Source: Paenibacillus mangrovi
GTDB taxonomy: Bacteria; Bacillota; Bacilli; Paenibacillales; Paenibacillaceae
Length of the DNA: 64,000 bases
Reading direction: 5' to 3'
NCBI RefSeq assembly: GCF_022898935.1
Contig: NZ_JALIRP010000007.1
Span: 1 to 64,000, forward strand
Of the stretch, positions 42,176-51,537 are shown piece after piece; the stretch's first letter is position 1; each line of letters begins with the position of its first letter. The notes below the pieces were generated by a model that saw only the letters and a list, made by a program, of their open reading frames with translations, searched no databases and was not told the origin of the DNA. A program made the position numbers and the translations under genes.

Positions 42176-43009
42176 TTATTTCACTGCTCCGCTTGTTATA
42201 CCTGAGAAAATATATCGTTGCAGAAACAGATACAGCACAATGGTAGGGATGAGTATAATCAATATTGCTGCACAAAGTACGTTCCATTGTGCACTATTCT
42301 CGCCAACGAATCGCATTAATGATGTTGATACCGTTCCGAGATGCTGTGACGGCATATAGAGAAACGGAGTATACATATCGTTATATATGCTGGCTGTCTT
42401 CAAGATCACAAGCGTAGCCGTAGCAGGAGCCAGCAGCGGGAAAATAATTTTACGATAAATTTGCAGCAAGGTTGCTCCTTCGATCATAGCGCTCTCATCC
42501 AATTCATAAGGAACATTGCGAATAAATTGTAAGTATAAATAGATTTGCATCACATCCGCCCCAACATAGAGCAGGATCGGTGCGTAGAATGTATTGAACA
42601 GCCCTAGAGACTTAATTAAACCAAAGGTTGCGACCTGCACCGTTATAAGCGGAATCATCTTGGCCAACACATAGGCTCCCAAAATCCCCTTCTTCAACCG
42701 GAACTCAAACCTTCCGAGCACATAAGCAATCATCGTACCCAGCAAAACGTTTAATGCTACGGAAACGACAATTAATATGGCGGTATTGCCGAAAGCCCTG
42801 CCTAATCCTCCAACTTCGAAAACGACGCGGAAATTTTCGAAGTTTAAAAAGTTCTGCGGCCAATCGAACACGCTTGTCTTCGCGTATTCTTCATTACCCT
42901 TAAATGCATTGATCACCATAATGTATGGAGGAAACAGGACGATGAAAGAAGCAAACAGCAAGCAAGCGTATTGAATGAACCTAATTGAAATCTTTTTCAT
43001 GTTCCCCAT
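42176..43009 (-). CDS. Carbohydrate ABC transporter permease (MalG type)
   Basis: A 277-residue membrane protein with six hydrophobic segments and the EAA loop DESAMIEGATLLQIYRKIIFPL that docks on the ATPase. It forms the inner membrane channel with the product of the preceding gene and takes up a sugar or oligosaccharide bound by the SBP at 43976-45259. No ATPase gene lies in the operon, so a shared MsmX-like ATPase elsewhere must drive it, as usual for this transporter class. The start follows the previous stop by one base (SD GGGGCAGGA). Confidence 0.92.
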   Translation of the reverse strand: MGNMKKISIRFIQYACLLFASFIVLFPPYIMVINAFKGNEEYAKTSVFDWPQNFLNFENFRVVFEVGGLGRAFGNTAILIVVSVALNVLLGTMIAYVLGRFEFRLKKGILGAYVLAKMIPLITVQVATFGLIKSLGLFNTFYAPILLYVGADVMQIYLYLQFIRNVPYELDESAMIEGATLLQIYRKIIFPLLAPATATLVILKTASIYNDMYTPFLYMPSQHLGTVSTSLMRFVGENSAQWNVLCAAILIILIPTIVLYLFLQRYIFSGITSGAVK

Positions 43010-43010
43010 C

Positions 43011-43892
43011 TTAATCCTGCCCCCTGTTCAGCACTTTGCTCTGCGAATACATTACCAGAAGGACAATCAGAAGCAAAACTACGCTCATCGAAGCTGCAAG
43101 GCCGTAATTGTTGAAGTTGAAGGCGGTATTGACCGTCTTCGTTACGAAGGTCTCGCTCGCTCCGCCAGGGCCTCCTTTAGTCAGGATGAACGGGTATTCA
43201 AATGCTTCAAGTGCACCAACCATAGTCAAGAACAGGTTCAGCTCGATCACTTTGCGAATGCTTGGCATCGTAATGTACCGGAAGCTCTGGAACGAATTCG
43301 CTCCGTCAATCTTGGCCGCTTCATATATGTCCGAAGGAACAGATTGCAGCGCACCTAAATAAATAATCATATTCATCCCCATAAACTTCCACATACCGAT
43401 AAAGGCGAGTGAAAAGTTGACTAAATTCTCATCACCAAGCCATCTGGATACGAGAAAATCCAGTCCGACAGCATCTAAAAACAGGTTGATCGAGCCATTC
43501 TTGTAATCATACATAAAATCGAACATATAAGCGGTAGCAACACTATTCATAATGAACGGCAGAAACAGTAAGACTCTAAAAATATTTCTTCCCTTCAACG
43601 ATCCATTCAAGAGAATGGCAAAGAACAAAGCTGCTATATTCTGAAGGATTCCTCCTAATAAATAGGCGAGATTATGAGTTAAGACTTGAAAAGTCTCCTT
43701 GTCACTCATAAGCCTCTTATAGTTATCCAATCCAGCCCATTCCCTCGAGGACAATCCATCCCACTCCATAAAGCTTAGACGGAACAAATCAAAAGTGGGA
43801 TAATAGCTGAATAAAAGCAGCAGTGTGATCGGAATGAATAAGAAAGCCCAGATCAACACCATCCTTTGCGTTCGATAGGAAAGATTCAGCAT
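43011..43892 (-). CDS. Carbohydrate ABC transporter permease (MalF type)
   Basis: A 293-residue membrane protein with six predicted helices and the EAA loop YEAAKIDGANSFQSFRYITMP. The N-terminal WAFLFIPITLLLLFSYYPTF is typical of the MalF/UgpA group. It pairs with the 42176-43009 permease. The ATG at 43892 has GAGGGGA upstream. A stem-loop (43926-43957) lies between it and the binding-protein gene and probably trims the amount of permease made. Confidence 0.92.
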   Translation of the reverse strand: MLNLSYRTQRMVLIWAFLFIPITLLLLFSYYPTFDLFRLSFMEWDGLSSREWAGLDNYKRLMSDKETFQVLTHNLAYLLGGILQNIAALFFAILLNGSLKGRNIFRVLLFLPFIMNSVATAYMFDFMYDYKNGSINLFLDAVGLDFLVSRWLGDENLVNFSLAFIGMWKFMGMNMIIYLGALQSVPSDIYEAAKIDGANSFQSFRYITMPSIRKVIELNLFLTMVGALEAFEYPFILTKGGPGGASETFVTKTVNTAFNFNNYGLAASMSVVLLLIVLLVMYSQSKVLNRGQD

Positions 43893-43925
43893 AGGGTTCC
43901 CCTCTTTCTCCTTCTAAGAGATTTT

Positions 43926-43957
43926 CAAAAAGTCAGCAGATGAACGCCGACTTTTTG
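43926..43957 (-). terminator. Intra-operon stem-loop after the binding-protein gene
   Basis: On the minus strand AAAAAGTCGGC pairs with GCTGACTTTTT. Its place between binding protein and permeases fits partial termination or mRNA protection, giving more binding protein than permease. Confidence 0.65.
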
Positions 43958-43975
43958 AACTCGTACGTGTAGGGG

Positions 43976-45259
43976 CTATTTTTTTGCGTCAGCCCATTTT
44001 TTATTGTATTTGTCGATCGTTTCTTGTTGATTTCCAGTTAGAACCTCTTGCATATACGTGCCGATATCAAATTGAGCTTTATTCAGAATTGTAGAATAAT
44101 CGGCATCAAGCGGCGGATTCTCGATTACCTTCGGCCCCATCGCCATGAAATTTTTCAGCTGCTCCATTTTCGACTCCCGATCTTTAAGTACCGGCAAATA
44201 TCCGCCAAAATCATCAAATCCTGAATCTTCCACCATAAACTTCACGAAGGCTTTGGCTGTATCGATGTTTTTGCTGTTCTTGCTGACACCCCAAGGCATG
44301 CCCGGCGAAATAACTGTTGTTAGACTACCGCTGTTGCCATAGGGCATCGGGAAGAATCCGATGTCCTGCGAGCTCGCGCCATTCTCAATAATTTGCGGAA
44401 CGACCCAGTTCCCGAGCAAGAACATCGCTATTTTCCCGGACGCGATATCTTTTTTGGAAGCTTCCCAATTCGTAGACATCAGATCTTCTTCTACGTATCC
44501 TTTATCAATCATCGTCTTCAAGATCGCTGTGGTCTGACCAAGCGGCTTATCTGCATTGAACGGAGCATCGTCGTTCTTCCAGTTGTTCAAATACTGGGCA
44601 TCGCCCGAGAGTGCCATAGCGAGTGTTCTCCACTCCCCTAGAACCCAGCTGTCCTTAAAGTTCGTAGCAAGAGGTATAATGCCTTTGCTCTTCAACTTCT
44701 CGGAAGCATCCATAAACGCATCCAATGTTCGCGGAACTTCAGTGATTCCTGCCGCTTCAAACGCCTTCTTGTTATACACAACGCCAGATGCTGTACCCCC
44801 GACAGAAATTCCGTACAGTTTGCCATCTACGGTGTAGTTGTCTTTGAAATAGATTTTATCGTTAAAGCCTAGATCATCTAGCGGTTCGAACAGATTCGGA
44901 TAAGACGTGGCGGCAATTTGTGGCGATGGAATCATTATGATATCCGGCAGTTCATTCGCACTTGCACGAATCTTAATCACATTGCTGTAATCCTTGAGCG
45001 CTTCGAATTCAACCTCTGTCACTTCAGGATATTTCTTCTTGAATGCTTCTCCATACTCTTTGAATTTCGTGTTCACCAGATCGGTCCGATTCGTCGCAAT
45101 GGTAATTTTCCCTTTTATGTTCTGTCCCGAAGACACAGCTTCAGGCGAAGCAGCGGGCTCGCTTTTGCCCCCGTTGTCAGGCGTCCCTCCTTGAGCACAA
45201 CCGGATACTATAGCTGCCATGAGTATGGCAATGATCGATGACCTTCCAAACTTCTTCAT
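43976..45259 (-). CDS. Extracellular sugar-binding lipoprotein
   Basis: A 427-residue family 1 solute-binding protein. The signal peptide ends in the lipobox VSGC (about residues 19-22), so it is a lipoprotein anchored outside the membrane. The mature part has FKEYGEAFKKKYPEV, YGISVGGTASGVVYNKKAFE and WGVSKNSKNIDTAKAFVKFMV. The start at 45259 is set by GGAGGGG. It delivers a sugar, possibly a product of the GH5 enzyme, to the two permeases. A cre-like palindrome lies at 45286-45299. It follows the YesN-like regulator by 84 bases. Confidence 0.9.
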   Translation of the reverse strand: MKKFGRSSIIAILMAAIVSGCAQGGTPDNGGKSEPAASPEAVSSGQNIKGKITIATNRTDLVNTKFKEYGEAFKKKYPEVTEVEFEALKDYSNVIKIRASANELPDIIMIPSPQIAATSYPNLFEPLDDLGFNDKIYFKDNYTVDGKLYGISVGGTASGVVYNKKAFEAAGITEVPRTLDAFMDASEKLKSKGIIPLATNFKDSWVLGEWRTLAMALSGDAQYLNNWKNDDAPFNADKPLGQTTAILKTMIDKGYVEEDLMSTNWEASKKDIASGKIAMFLLGNWVVPQIIENGASSQDIGFFPMPYGNSGSLTTVISPGMPWGVSKNSKNIDTAKAFVKFMVEDSGFDDFGGYLPVLKDRESKMEQLKNFMAMGPKVIENPPLDADYSTILNKAQFDIGTYMQEVLTGNQQETIDKYNKKWADAKK

Positions 45260-45285
45260 TGATGCCCCTCCAATAAACAAATATA

Positions 45286-45299
45286 ATTAAGCGCTTACA
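45286..45299 (-). promoter_or_regulatory. Candidate cre site upstream of the binding protein
   Basis: The minus strand reads TGTAAGCGCTTAAT, built on the perfect palindrome TAAGCGCTTA. It suggests carbon catabolite repression by CcpA, or a LacI-type operator, acting on the transporter part of the operon. Confidence 0.6.
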
Positions 45300-45343
45300 G
45301 GAATATTGTAATATAAACGATCTGCTCCAAATTTGCGTTAGAA

Positions 45344-46861
45344 TTAGATTTCTTGTTCTTTATTTAGGGTTTCTTGGACATTTAGATTCCTGTACTTATT
45401 TGGCGTTACCCCTACTTCTTTCTTAAATAGCTTGTTGAAATAGGCTTGTTCAGGATATCCAACCAGATTCCCCACCTCGTAAGTTAAGAGTTCAGGATGC
45501 TCTCTCAGCAAATATTTTGCCCGGTTCAGACGAAACCGTGTTACATACTCAGTAAATGTTTCTCCTGTCTCTTGCTTGAACAATTGACTAATATAATTGG
45601 CATTTAAATGTACAACGTGAGCGACATCTTCCATGGAAATAGGTGTATGGTAATTCTCATGGACATATCGTTTCACTCGTTCTACTGCCGCCGCTTTACT
45701 GGAGGCCTTATCTGTAACCTCAATTCTTAGCGCCTCATGAGCCAGTCGGGTTGTGCTTGCCTCCATTTCCCGAAGGCTTCCAAGCTTCTCAAGCTCCTTG
45801 CTCCACAGACCGGTAGCAGGACTGAAGAGAACTTCCTTCCCCAAAATATATTGTAATCGATCTACACATGCCATCATCTGTTCAATTGAGGCACGGTGTT
45901 CCTTGAACACGCGGAACAAATGCTGGATCACCTCGTCCGACAAATCCGTATCTTTACTGCTGCATGCCTGCGCGAACCGATTCATCAGTCCATGCACCTC
46001 AGAGTCCTTCATCTTTCTGCAGTTGACATGCCTTGTGCTCGTGACTATGTAGCCCCCATTGCCATAAAGACCATAGTTGCACGCAATTCTAGCTTCAACG
46101 AAAGCAGTATGTATGGAAGATGGACCTGAATGAAGCTCGCTTTCTCCAACCAACGCCAATCCTTGGCCCGATTTGTACAATCGCTCGACAGCGGCGTCAG
46201 CTGCCAACTTTATATTTGCTAGCGCATGCGCACTTGTAATTGTATTCGGATATCGAAGCACGATGATCCCGTAAGGCTCCCGTTTCAATGCTGCTTCAAA
46301 GTAACTGTTGCTGTGGAATGTATGCATGAAAGGCTCCCAGCAGTCAGGATGAGAGAATTTCGCCGCGATTAATGCAAATTTATCATCTTGCCGATAATTA
46401 TATTTCCCGAATGCAGAGGGATCGCCATCCAACATTTGTGTATAAAGACCCTGTCTCATATGTTCGAGTTCTTCCTTATCTGCTACCAAATCCTCGTTTA
46501 TCGCTGTCAACAGTTGCTTCAATTCGTCCTTGTCGAATGGTTTAAGTAGATAATCCTTTACCCCAAACCGAAGACCTTGCCGAGCATATTCAAAATCATT
46601 GAAGCCGCTGAGCAATATACACCGGATATGAGGATAATTGGTTCTCACTACCTCTACCAGCTCAATCCCGTTCATATTCGGCATGCGAATATCCGTCACA
46701 ATAACATCGACCTTCCCATTGCAATGCTCAAGCCATTCCAGCGCTTCTTCACCATCGGAGCAAGATGCTGCAATCGTACTGAACGGTACAATTTCGTGAA
46801 TCACTTTAGCTAGTCCAAGACGAATCGTCTCTTCATCATCAACGATTATGATCGATAACAT
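45344..46861 (-). CDS. YesN-like response regulator (REC-AraC)
   Basis: A 505-residue regulator. The receiver domain (1-about 125) has VDDEETIR, the phospho-acceptor Asp in VIVTDIRMPNMNG, and KPFDKDEL with the switch Lys. A middle part of about 270 residues follows. Two AraC helix-turn-helix motifs close the protein (about 405-500: ISMEDVAHVVHLNANYISQLF and GYPEQAYFNKLFKKEVG, ending TPNKYR). Phosphorylated by the kinase encoded just upstream, it should switch on the binding protein, permease and GH5 genes downstream. It overlaps the kinase gene by 23 bases. Confidence 0.92.
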   Translation of the reverse strand: MLSIIIVDDEETIRLGLAKVIHEIVPFSTIAASCSDGEEALEWLEHCNGKVDVIVTDIRMPNMNGIELVEVVRTNYPHIRCILLSGFNDFEYARQGLRFGVKDYLLKPFDKDELKQLLTAINEDLVADKEELEHMRQGLYTQMLDGDPSAFGKYNYRQDDKFALIAAKFSHPDCWEPFMHTFHSNSYFEAALKREPYGIIVLRYPNTITSAHALANIKLAADAAVERLYKSGQGLALVGESELHSGPSSIHTAFVEARIACNYGLYGNGGYIVTSTRHVNCRKMKDSEVHGLMNRFAQACSSKDTDLSDEVIQHLFRVFKEHRASIEQMMACVDRLQYILGKEVLFSPATGLWSKELEKLGSLREMEASTTRLAHEALRIEVTDKASSKAAAVERVKRYVHENYHTPISMEDVAHVVHLNANYISQLFKQETGETFTEYVTRFRLNRAKYLLREHPELLTYEVGNLVGYPEQAYFNKLFKKEVGVTPNKYRNLNVQETLNKEQEI

Positions 46862-48638
46862 CGGCTTCCATCTCCTGTCTCAAAGGCAATCTAATTGTTA
46901 TACAAGTACCCTGACCTTGTTCGCTATGTATGAGTAGCTCTGACTTATTTCCATAATGAAGTTTGATCCGTTCATACACATTCCGCAGACCAATTCCGCG
47001 ATCGTTGGTAGTCTTTATGGCTGCTGATTCCATCTGATTTATCAATCCCTCCAATTGAGACACGCTCATACCAATCCCATTGTCAGCAATATGAATATAT
47101 ACAGACTCCGGATTGGATTCAATGTGGATTGCAATAATTCCAGTACCGCGTACACCTTCCAGTCCATGATAAATTGCGTTCTCGGCGATTGGCTGAAGCA
47201 TGAGCTTCGGGCAACGCAAGTCATTCCATTCTTCCGGGATGTCTAGTTCCAAGCGGAACCTTCCACTAAAACGATAGTTCTGCAATGCCATATAGGTTTC
47301 CAAATACTGAATCTCCTGTTGCAGCGTGACCGTCTCCATACTGTGGCTGATACTGTATCTCAGCAACTTGCCCAGCAAATACGACATTTCGGATACCTTA
47401 TGATCATCATTTAGCTCTGCAGTGAGACGAATCGTCTCTAATGTGTTATACATAAAATGAGGATTGATTTGACTCTGCAACACCCGCATTTCCACATCCT
47501 TTTTATGCAACGTAATTTCATAATTCTCGGTGATCAGTGCTTGAATACGCTCTAGCATCTTATTGAATTGAGCGCCTACGATGCCTACCTCATCAGAACT
47601 GGTCACTGGATAGCGAACATCGAGCATCCCCTTCTGAACATTTTTCATCAATCCGACGATTTTCCGTAATGGAATTGTAAGCGCACGGGAGACAAGAATT
47701 GAGATTGATAACGCTGTCATTATAACGATCGCGATTGACAAGACCGTGTTATACCGGATCTCGTTCGCTTTTTTCATCATTACATTCTGCGGGACGAAAG
47801 TAAGAAGCTTCCACCCTGTTTGAGGTGAACTCACACTTACGCAGAGAGACGGTTCTCCATTCCATTCGGTCATATAGTTCTCAAGACCATGTTCTAATGC
47901 CGGTCTGGTCCGGTTGTCTTCCCGTATATTCGTACCGATGATATTCTCATCAACTGCATAGATTACATAACCTTGATCATCAATCAGGAGCGCATTCCCT
48001 TTCGTCGTCTTGTTCAACTCCTCTATCTTGCCAGCAATAAGCCCCATCCCCGCATCTACTAATATGAATCCGATTGGTTTGTCTGTATAAGCGCTCGTTA
48101 GCCTTCGAACAACAGAGTAGACATATCGGTTGTTCTGACCATCTGATACTCGTTTAGGACGAAGTAGTGTTGCGCTTCCGGAGCTCTCTTCCGCAATCTG
48201 CTTCCATTTCTCATAGTTCTCATTCAAATCGTTTCTTGCTCCTGAAAATCGGGTGTGTTCGTAGTATCGCCCTTTCGTATTACTGAACAAATATATCGAG
48301 TCCGAATTTTTGATTTCACTCATAAATTGTAAGTAAAAAGATATCTTCCTATTGACGTCTAATGCATTGTCCCCTTGCTCTAGCAAGTCTTGAAGTTCGC
48401 GAATATACAGTGGCATTTTGCTTAGGTCAGACATTCCTTTCACATCATATTCAATCTGACTGACAATTCCCGTACCGATCTGAACTACATAGGTTCTCGT
48501 GTTATCGACCAATACCTTCGGATAGTAACTGTAGGAGATATATCCGATGATTGAGATCGGCAATATGATGAAAATAATAAATACGATAGCGAGCTTACGC
48601 TCCATACGAGCATTGATGAACATCCGATAAAAAAAGGA
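46839..48638 (-). CDS. YesM-like sensor histidine kinase
   Basis: A 599-residue membrane kinase with a first membrane helix (about 15-37), an extracellular sensor of about 250 residues (dCache-like), a second helix (about 290-312) and a HAMP domain. The phospho-acceptor His lies in QSQINPHFMYNTLE. The ATPase domain shows the N box in LMLQPIAENAIYHGLEG and DNGIGMS and RGIGLRNVYERIK. It senses an extracellular sugar or the binding protein and phosphorylates the YesN-like regulator. The start at 48638 has GGGGGATG upstream; the longer frame has no better signal. The upstream gap 48639-49148 shows no clear promoter. Confidence 0.92.
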   Translation of the reverse strand, partial: SFFYRMFINARMERKLAIVFIIFIILPISIIGYISYSYYPKVLVDNTRTYVVQIGTGIVSQIEYDVKGMSDLSKMPLYIRELQDLLEQGDNALDVNRKISFYLQFMSEIKNSDSIYLFSNTKGRYYEHTRFSGARNDLNENYEKWKQIAEESSGSATLLRPKRVSDGQNNRYVYSVVRRLTSAYTDKPIGFILVDAGMGLIAGKIEELNKTTKGNALLIDDQGYVIYAVDENIIGTNIREDNRTRPALEHGLENYMTEWNGEPSLCVSVSSPQTGWKLLTFVPQNVMMKKANEIRYNTVLSIAIVIMTALSISILVSRALTIPLRKIVGLMKNVQKGMLDVRYPVTSSDEVGIVGAQFNKMLERIQALITENYEITLHKKDVEMRVLQSQINPHFMYNTLETIRLTAELNDDHKVSEMSYLLGKLLRYSISHSMETVTLQQEIQYLETYMALQNYRFSGRFRLELDIPEEWNDLRCPKLMLQPIAENAIYHGLEGVRGTGIIAIHIESNPESVYIHIADNGIGMSVSQLEGLINQMESAAIKTTNDRGIGLRNVYERIKLHYGNKSELLIHSEQGQGTCITIRLPLRQEMEADVIDHNR

Positions 48639-49148
48639 CATCACAGTGCATCCCCCAATAACGCGCGAATTTGAATCATAGATTATGTCCATTCTACGAT
48701 TAGAGGACTGTTTCGTCTATTAGCTAATCATAATGTGCGGCACATTCAGCAACAATCATGTGGACCTGGATTCGACGAAGTCTTAAGGTTACGTCTGTGT
48801 CTGGAGAAACCAAAGCATTCTAGGACTTTTGTTTCTTTTTTTATGCGTCCAAAGTACCGAACGACATCGAACGACATCACCGGGGAGAGAGCGGACAGTA
48901 GGACGGCGATATACAGGAAAGAGAGGCATCAGGCTGAATAGAGCTATGTTGGTTGAAATGACCGAAAGTCCCGATACTTTCAAGAAGGATGGCTTCAACA
49001 CAGAACTGACTTTAAGAAATGAGCCTCTGGCCACAGAACGAAAAAAAGGAATACGTGAAATGTCAGCGAAAGTCTTAACCATCCAAATATGACATCACAT
49101 GATCGCCACCTGGAAGGATATTCAAATAAAATTCAGGAGGGAATGAGC

Positions 49149-50231
49149 ATGAAAAAAACGAAATTGCTGCTACACACTGGACTGCTGGGCACCCTACTTC
49201 TTTCCGGATCGGTCACGGCGCTTGCTGACGAAGCAGAGCTTGTGCCGATCGAATCGCTGAAACCCGCTGTACCGATGGTCAAACCAGTACTGACGGGAAC
49301 CGGTGGATCCTTGATTCTGAGTGACTCCCCGGAATCCCCGAAGACGGAAGGCGCTTATTACCGGGATACGGTGACGGGATCGTTCCGGGTATTCTGGCAC
49401 CATCAAAATATGACCGGTGAACCGCTGACCGTGGCGGTGGCTGTGACCAACGAAGCCGACGAGCCTGTCATGTTGTTTTCAGAGGGAATCGGTCTTGCGA
49501 CGGACTACTATCCGGATGTCGCAGGACAGAATGCGCTGGCCGATTTTATGAGTAATCACGCGGCCCAGAAGAAAGAAGCGATCCTGCAGCCGGGTGAAAG
49601 TTATTATCTGACCGCCCTCACGGAAAATACGTACACCGCTAGCGGCATCGCCAATTTTACTGCTTATACGCAAAAGGGACATCGGGAAGCCACGGTAACG
49701 GTAACGACACTGGGCTACAAAGAGCAGCCGGGAAGCCCGCTCGACGTGCCGATTCTGACGAAAGATATGCACGTGCGAGGCACCTTCCCACATGCTGACC
49801 GAACCGGTACGCTACAGTACAATACATCTAGCGGCAATTCGCTGATTCGTATCTCCTCGGCCGCCTCCGGCCCATGGAGCGACAGCATGCCGGGCGAGTA
49901 TGAGGAAGGCTGGAACGCGGTGGACGGCGGTACTGTCATCAACAACGGGAACTACGGCGTCATGTACCACCTGAACGTGGACATTAATAACGAAGAGGAC
50001 GTGAAGCGGGTCATTTCAGTGTACGACAACCCATCCGGAGGCGCGGGCCACTATGTGATCGGCTGGGGCAAGGATCTGCTGCAGTCGCCATTCGTGAATT
50101 ACCAGAAGGCCTGGAAATTTACCGAGTTTACGGTCAACAAAAAGGGCAAAACCGTGGCAGCTGAACTAAGCTTGACCGGTGGTGCGGCTGGACCGCAAAC
50201 GCTTTATTTTACCAACAGTGATGTAAAATAG
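49149..50231 (+). CDS. Secreted protein of unknown family
   Basis: A 360-residue exported protein. The signal peptide is MKKTKLLLHTGLLGTLLLSG with cleavage near TALA. The mature protein is beta-rich and mixed: HHQNMTGEPLTVAVAVTN, a run of hydroxyl-rich strands and the later NNGNYGVMYHLNVDI and GHYVIGWGKDLLQSPF. No catalytic motif, lipobox, LPxTG or SLH domain is seen. Base composition is clearly richer in G and C than the neighbours on both sides, which suggests a different origin. The start at 49149 uses GGAGGG; an ATG six bases earlier is too close to it. A strong terminator follows. I do not recognise it. Confidence 0.65.
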   Translation: MKKTKLLLHTGLLGTLLLSGSVTALADEAELVPIESLKPAVPMVKPVLTGTGGSLILSDSPESPKTEGAYYRDTVTGSFRVFWHHQNMTGEPLTVAVAVTNEADEPVMLFSEGIGLATDYYPDVAGQNALADFMSNHAAQKKEAILQPGESYYLTALTENTYTASGIANFTAYTQKGHREATVTVTTLGYKEQPGSPLDVPILTKDMHVRGTFPHADRTGTLQYNTSSGNSLIRISSAASGPWSDSMPGEYEEGWNAVDGGTVINNGNYGVMYHLNVDINNEEDVKRVISVYDNPSGGAGHYVIGWGKDLLQSPFVNYQKAWKFTEFTVNKKGKTVAAELSLTGGAAGPQTLYFTNSDVK

Positions 50232-50297
50232 TCCGGTTTCTGCTTACCATACTTAAATAGGTCCTTACCATCAAGGACATCATTTATTTTAAGTAGC

Positions 50298-50327
50298 AAA
50301 AAGACCGCCTTGAGGCGGTCTTTTGTA
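50298..50327. terminator. Intrinsic terminator
   Basis: AAAAAGACCGCC / GGCGGTCTTTT is a perfect hairpin after the 49149-50231 gene, symmetrical enough for both strands. Confidence 0.9.
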
Positions 50328-50399
50328 TTAATCATTTTAATATCTCCTTCAATGTTTGAACTGGTTCCTTGGTCATGTGATCATATTTTTCCTTTGTTC

Positions 50400-50523
50400 T
50401 CAGGACAATAGCCATAAATCTGGAGTATCGTTTACTTCGATCGATTTTTCTGTTTCATCTAAGTTTATTAAACAGGTATCGTATCTTATTGATTTGCTTT
50501 CTATTATTTCCTCATGGAGCTTT
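50400..50523 (-). pseudogene. Possible remnant of a small coding region
   Basis: A minus-strand frame without a start codon reads EEIIESKSIRYDTCLINLD and ends NDTPDLWLLS before a TGA at 50400-50402. It overlaps the stop of the gene at 50512-50889 in another frame. Codon use looks natural, but there is no start or ribosome binding site. It may be the tail of a decayed gene or chance. Confidence 0.22.
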
Positions 50524-50889
50524 ATCGAGGTCGTACCACCAGTAACCTTTCCGGAAATATGAATGGACTTTCAAAGTAACATCGTCTTTTTTATAAAATA
50601 TGAGGTCACCATTTGTGTCGGAATATTCCCACCCTCGTTGCCCAAGATATGCGGAGAGTTGTTTCTCGGATGGACCGCGTCTCCCTACCATTTTACTGGC
50701 ATCAGATGTGAGAGGGACTAAACTGGCATTTCCAGTTTCTATGGCAAGAATTGCTTTCGGTACAGAAAGAGGGTATTCCTTTACTTCCATAAGCATAATC
50801 AGGGCAATGGTCGAAAGGGCCAAAACAAACCAAACGGCTATTTTCATTTTATTTTTCCTGTGAATTCTTTCCCTGTTCACAGACGCCAT
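50512..50889 (-). CDS. Small membrane-anchored hypothetical protein
   Basis: A protein of 125 residues with a basic N-terminus (NRERIHRKNK), one membrane helix (about 15-33, IAVWFVLALSTIALIMLM) and a C-terminal extracytoplasmic part of about 90 residues ending FRKGYWWYDLDKAP. The outer part is mixed alpha/beta with GYLGQRGWEYSDTNGDL-like character (starts LSAYLGQRGWEYSD). No known family is recognised. The start is taken as the ATG at 50889 with AAGGTGG upstream; GTG and an earlier codon are possible alternatives. It stands alone. Confidence 0.6.
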   Translation of the reverse strand: MASVNRERIHRKNKMKIAVWFVLALSTIALIMLMEVKEYPLSVPKAILAIETGNASLVPLTSDASKMVGRRGPSEKQLSAYLGQRGWEYSDTNGDLIFYKKDDVTLKVHSYFRKGYWWYDLDKAP

Positions 50890-51134
50890 CACCACCTTTT
50901 TCAGCGATGTTCCTTCTTTTTATCATATTACCATATATTTCATTCATCTCCTCTCTTCCCCTCCTTTTCATACTCTGGCGAAGGAATGAACGGGTCTATA
51001 TTAAATCATTACCTCTAAGCGGATTGGAAAACGCCATTTGATCTTGCCTATTTCATCCTTCGATTAGGCGTGTACATAAGTTCTCAGAGCATCATTAACA
51101 TATGTTGAAATAAAATGATTTTTGGGGTGATGTT

Positions 51135-51305
51135 GTGGCCAAACCCAAAAGAAATGCCTCTAAGATCGAGGACTTGTCTTCCATAGAATTAGCTAAAATT
51201 GGACTAACATTAAATGTTATCGGGGATATATTCGGTTTTTTCTCCATCATCAAAGCGGAGCAAGAGGAAGCGATCCGCTCTGCCGAGAATGATAAAAAAT
51301 CGTAG
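51135..51305 (+). CDS. Small hypothetical protein (56 aa)
   Basis: A GTG-started frame (51135-51137) is preceded by GGGGTGA. The product begins AKPKRNASKIEDLSS, has a hydrophobic middle (LAKIGLTLNVIGDIFGFFSI) and an acidic end (KAEQEEAIRSAENDKKS). The pattern of charged ends and one amphipathic or membrane-associated helix is typical of small conserved proteins in Bacillales. Its function is unknown. The frame is too short for usual gene-length cut-offs. A weak hairpin (AACACCT ... AGGTGTT) follows at about 51311-51370. Confidence 0.55.
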   Translation: MAKPKRNASKIEDLSSIELAKIGLTLNVIGDIFGFFSIIKAEQEEAIRSAENDKKS

Positions 51306-51537
51306 TGAAAAACACCTCCAAGGTTGTTTCCATATCTAACGACGCGGTTACATTATCTTGAAGGTGTTATTAATTTACAGTTTGGGGACAACAAATATTG
51401 AGCATCCCGGAGCAAATAGGTCACAGCTTCGCTTTGAAATATGCTTGCCGTACCCTAAAGATGACGCCATCAGTGACACAGCACAAATAGGACAGCCTCT
51501 TGAAAGGCTGCCCATTATTCTTCGGAACCGGTTTTGA

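Noticed and set aside
48857..48878. Tandem 10-base repeat (CGAACGACAT twice) upstream of the YesM-like kinase
   Set aside because: Two short copies without symmetry, far from a clear promoter; too little to call an operator.
48829..49092. An 87-codon plus-strand frame before the secreted-protein gene
   Set aside because: It lacks a ribosome binding site, its composition is unlike a natural protein and no motif is seen.
49089..49148. Upstream extension of the secreted-protein gene by 20 codons
   Set aside because: The signal peptide and the GGAGGG ribosome binding site fit the ATG at 49149; the extension would put charged residues before the signal.
51306..51372. Imperfect inverted repeat AACACCTCCAAG / CTTGAAGGTGTT after the 56-residue gene
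   Set aside because: The arms are 36 bases apart with a mismatch and only a weak T-rich tail; possible terminator, but not listed as a feature.
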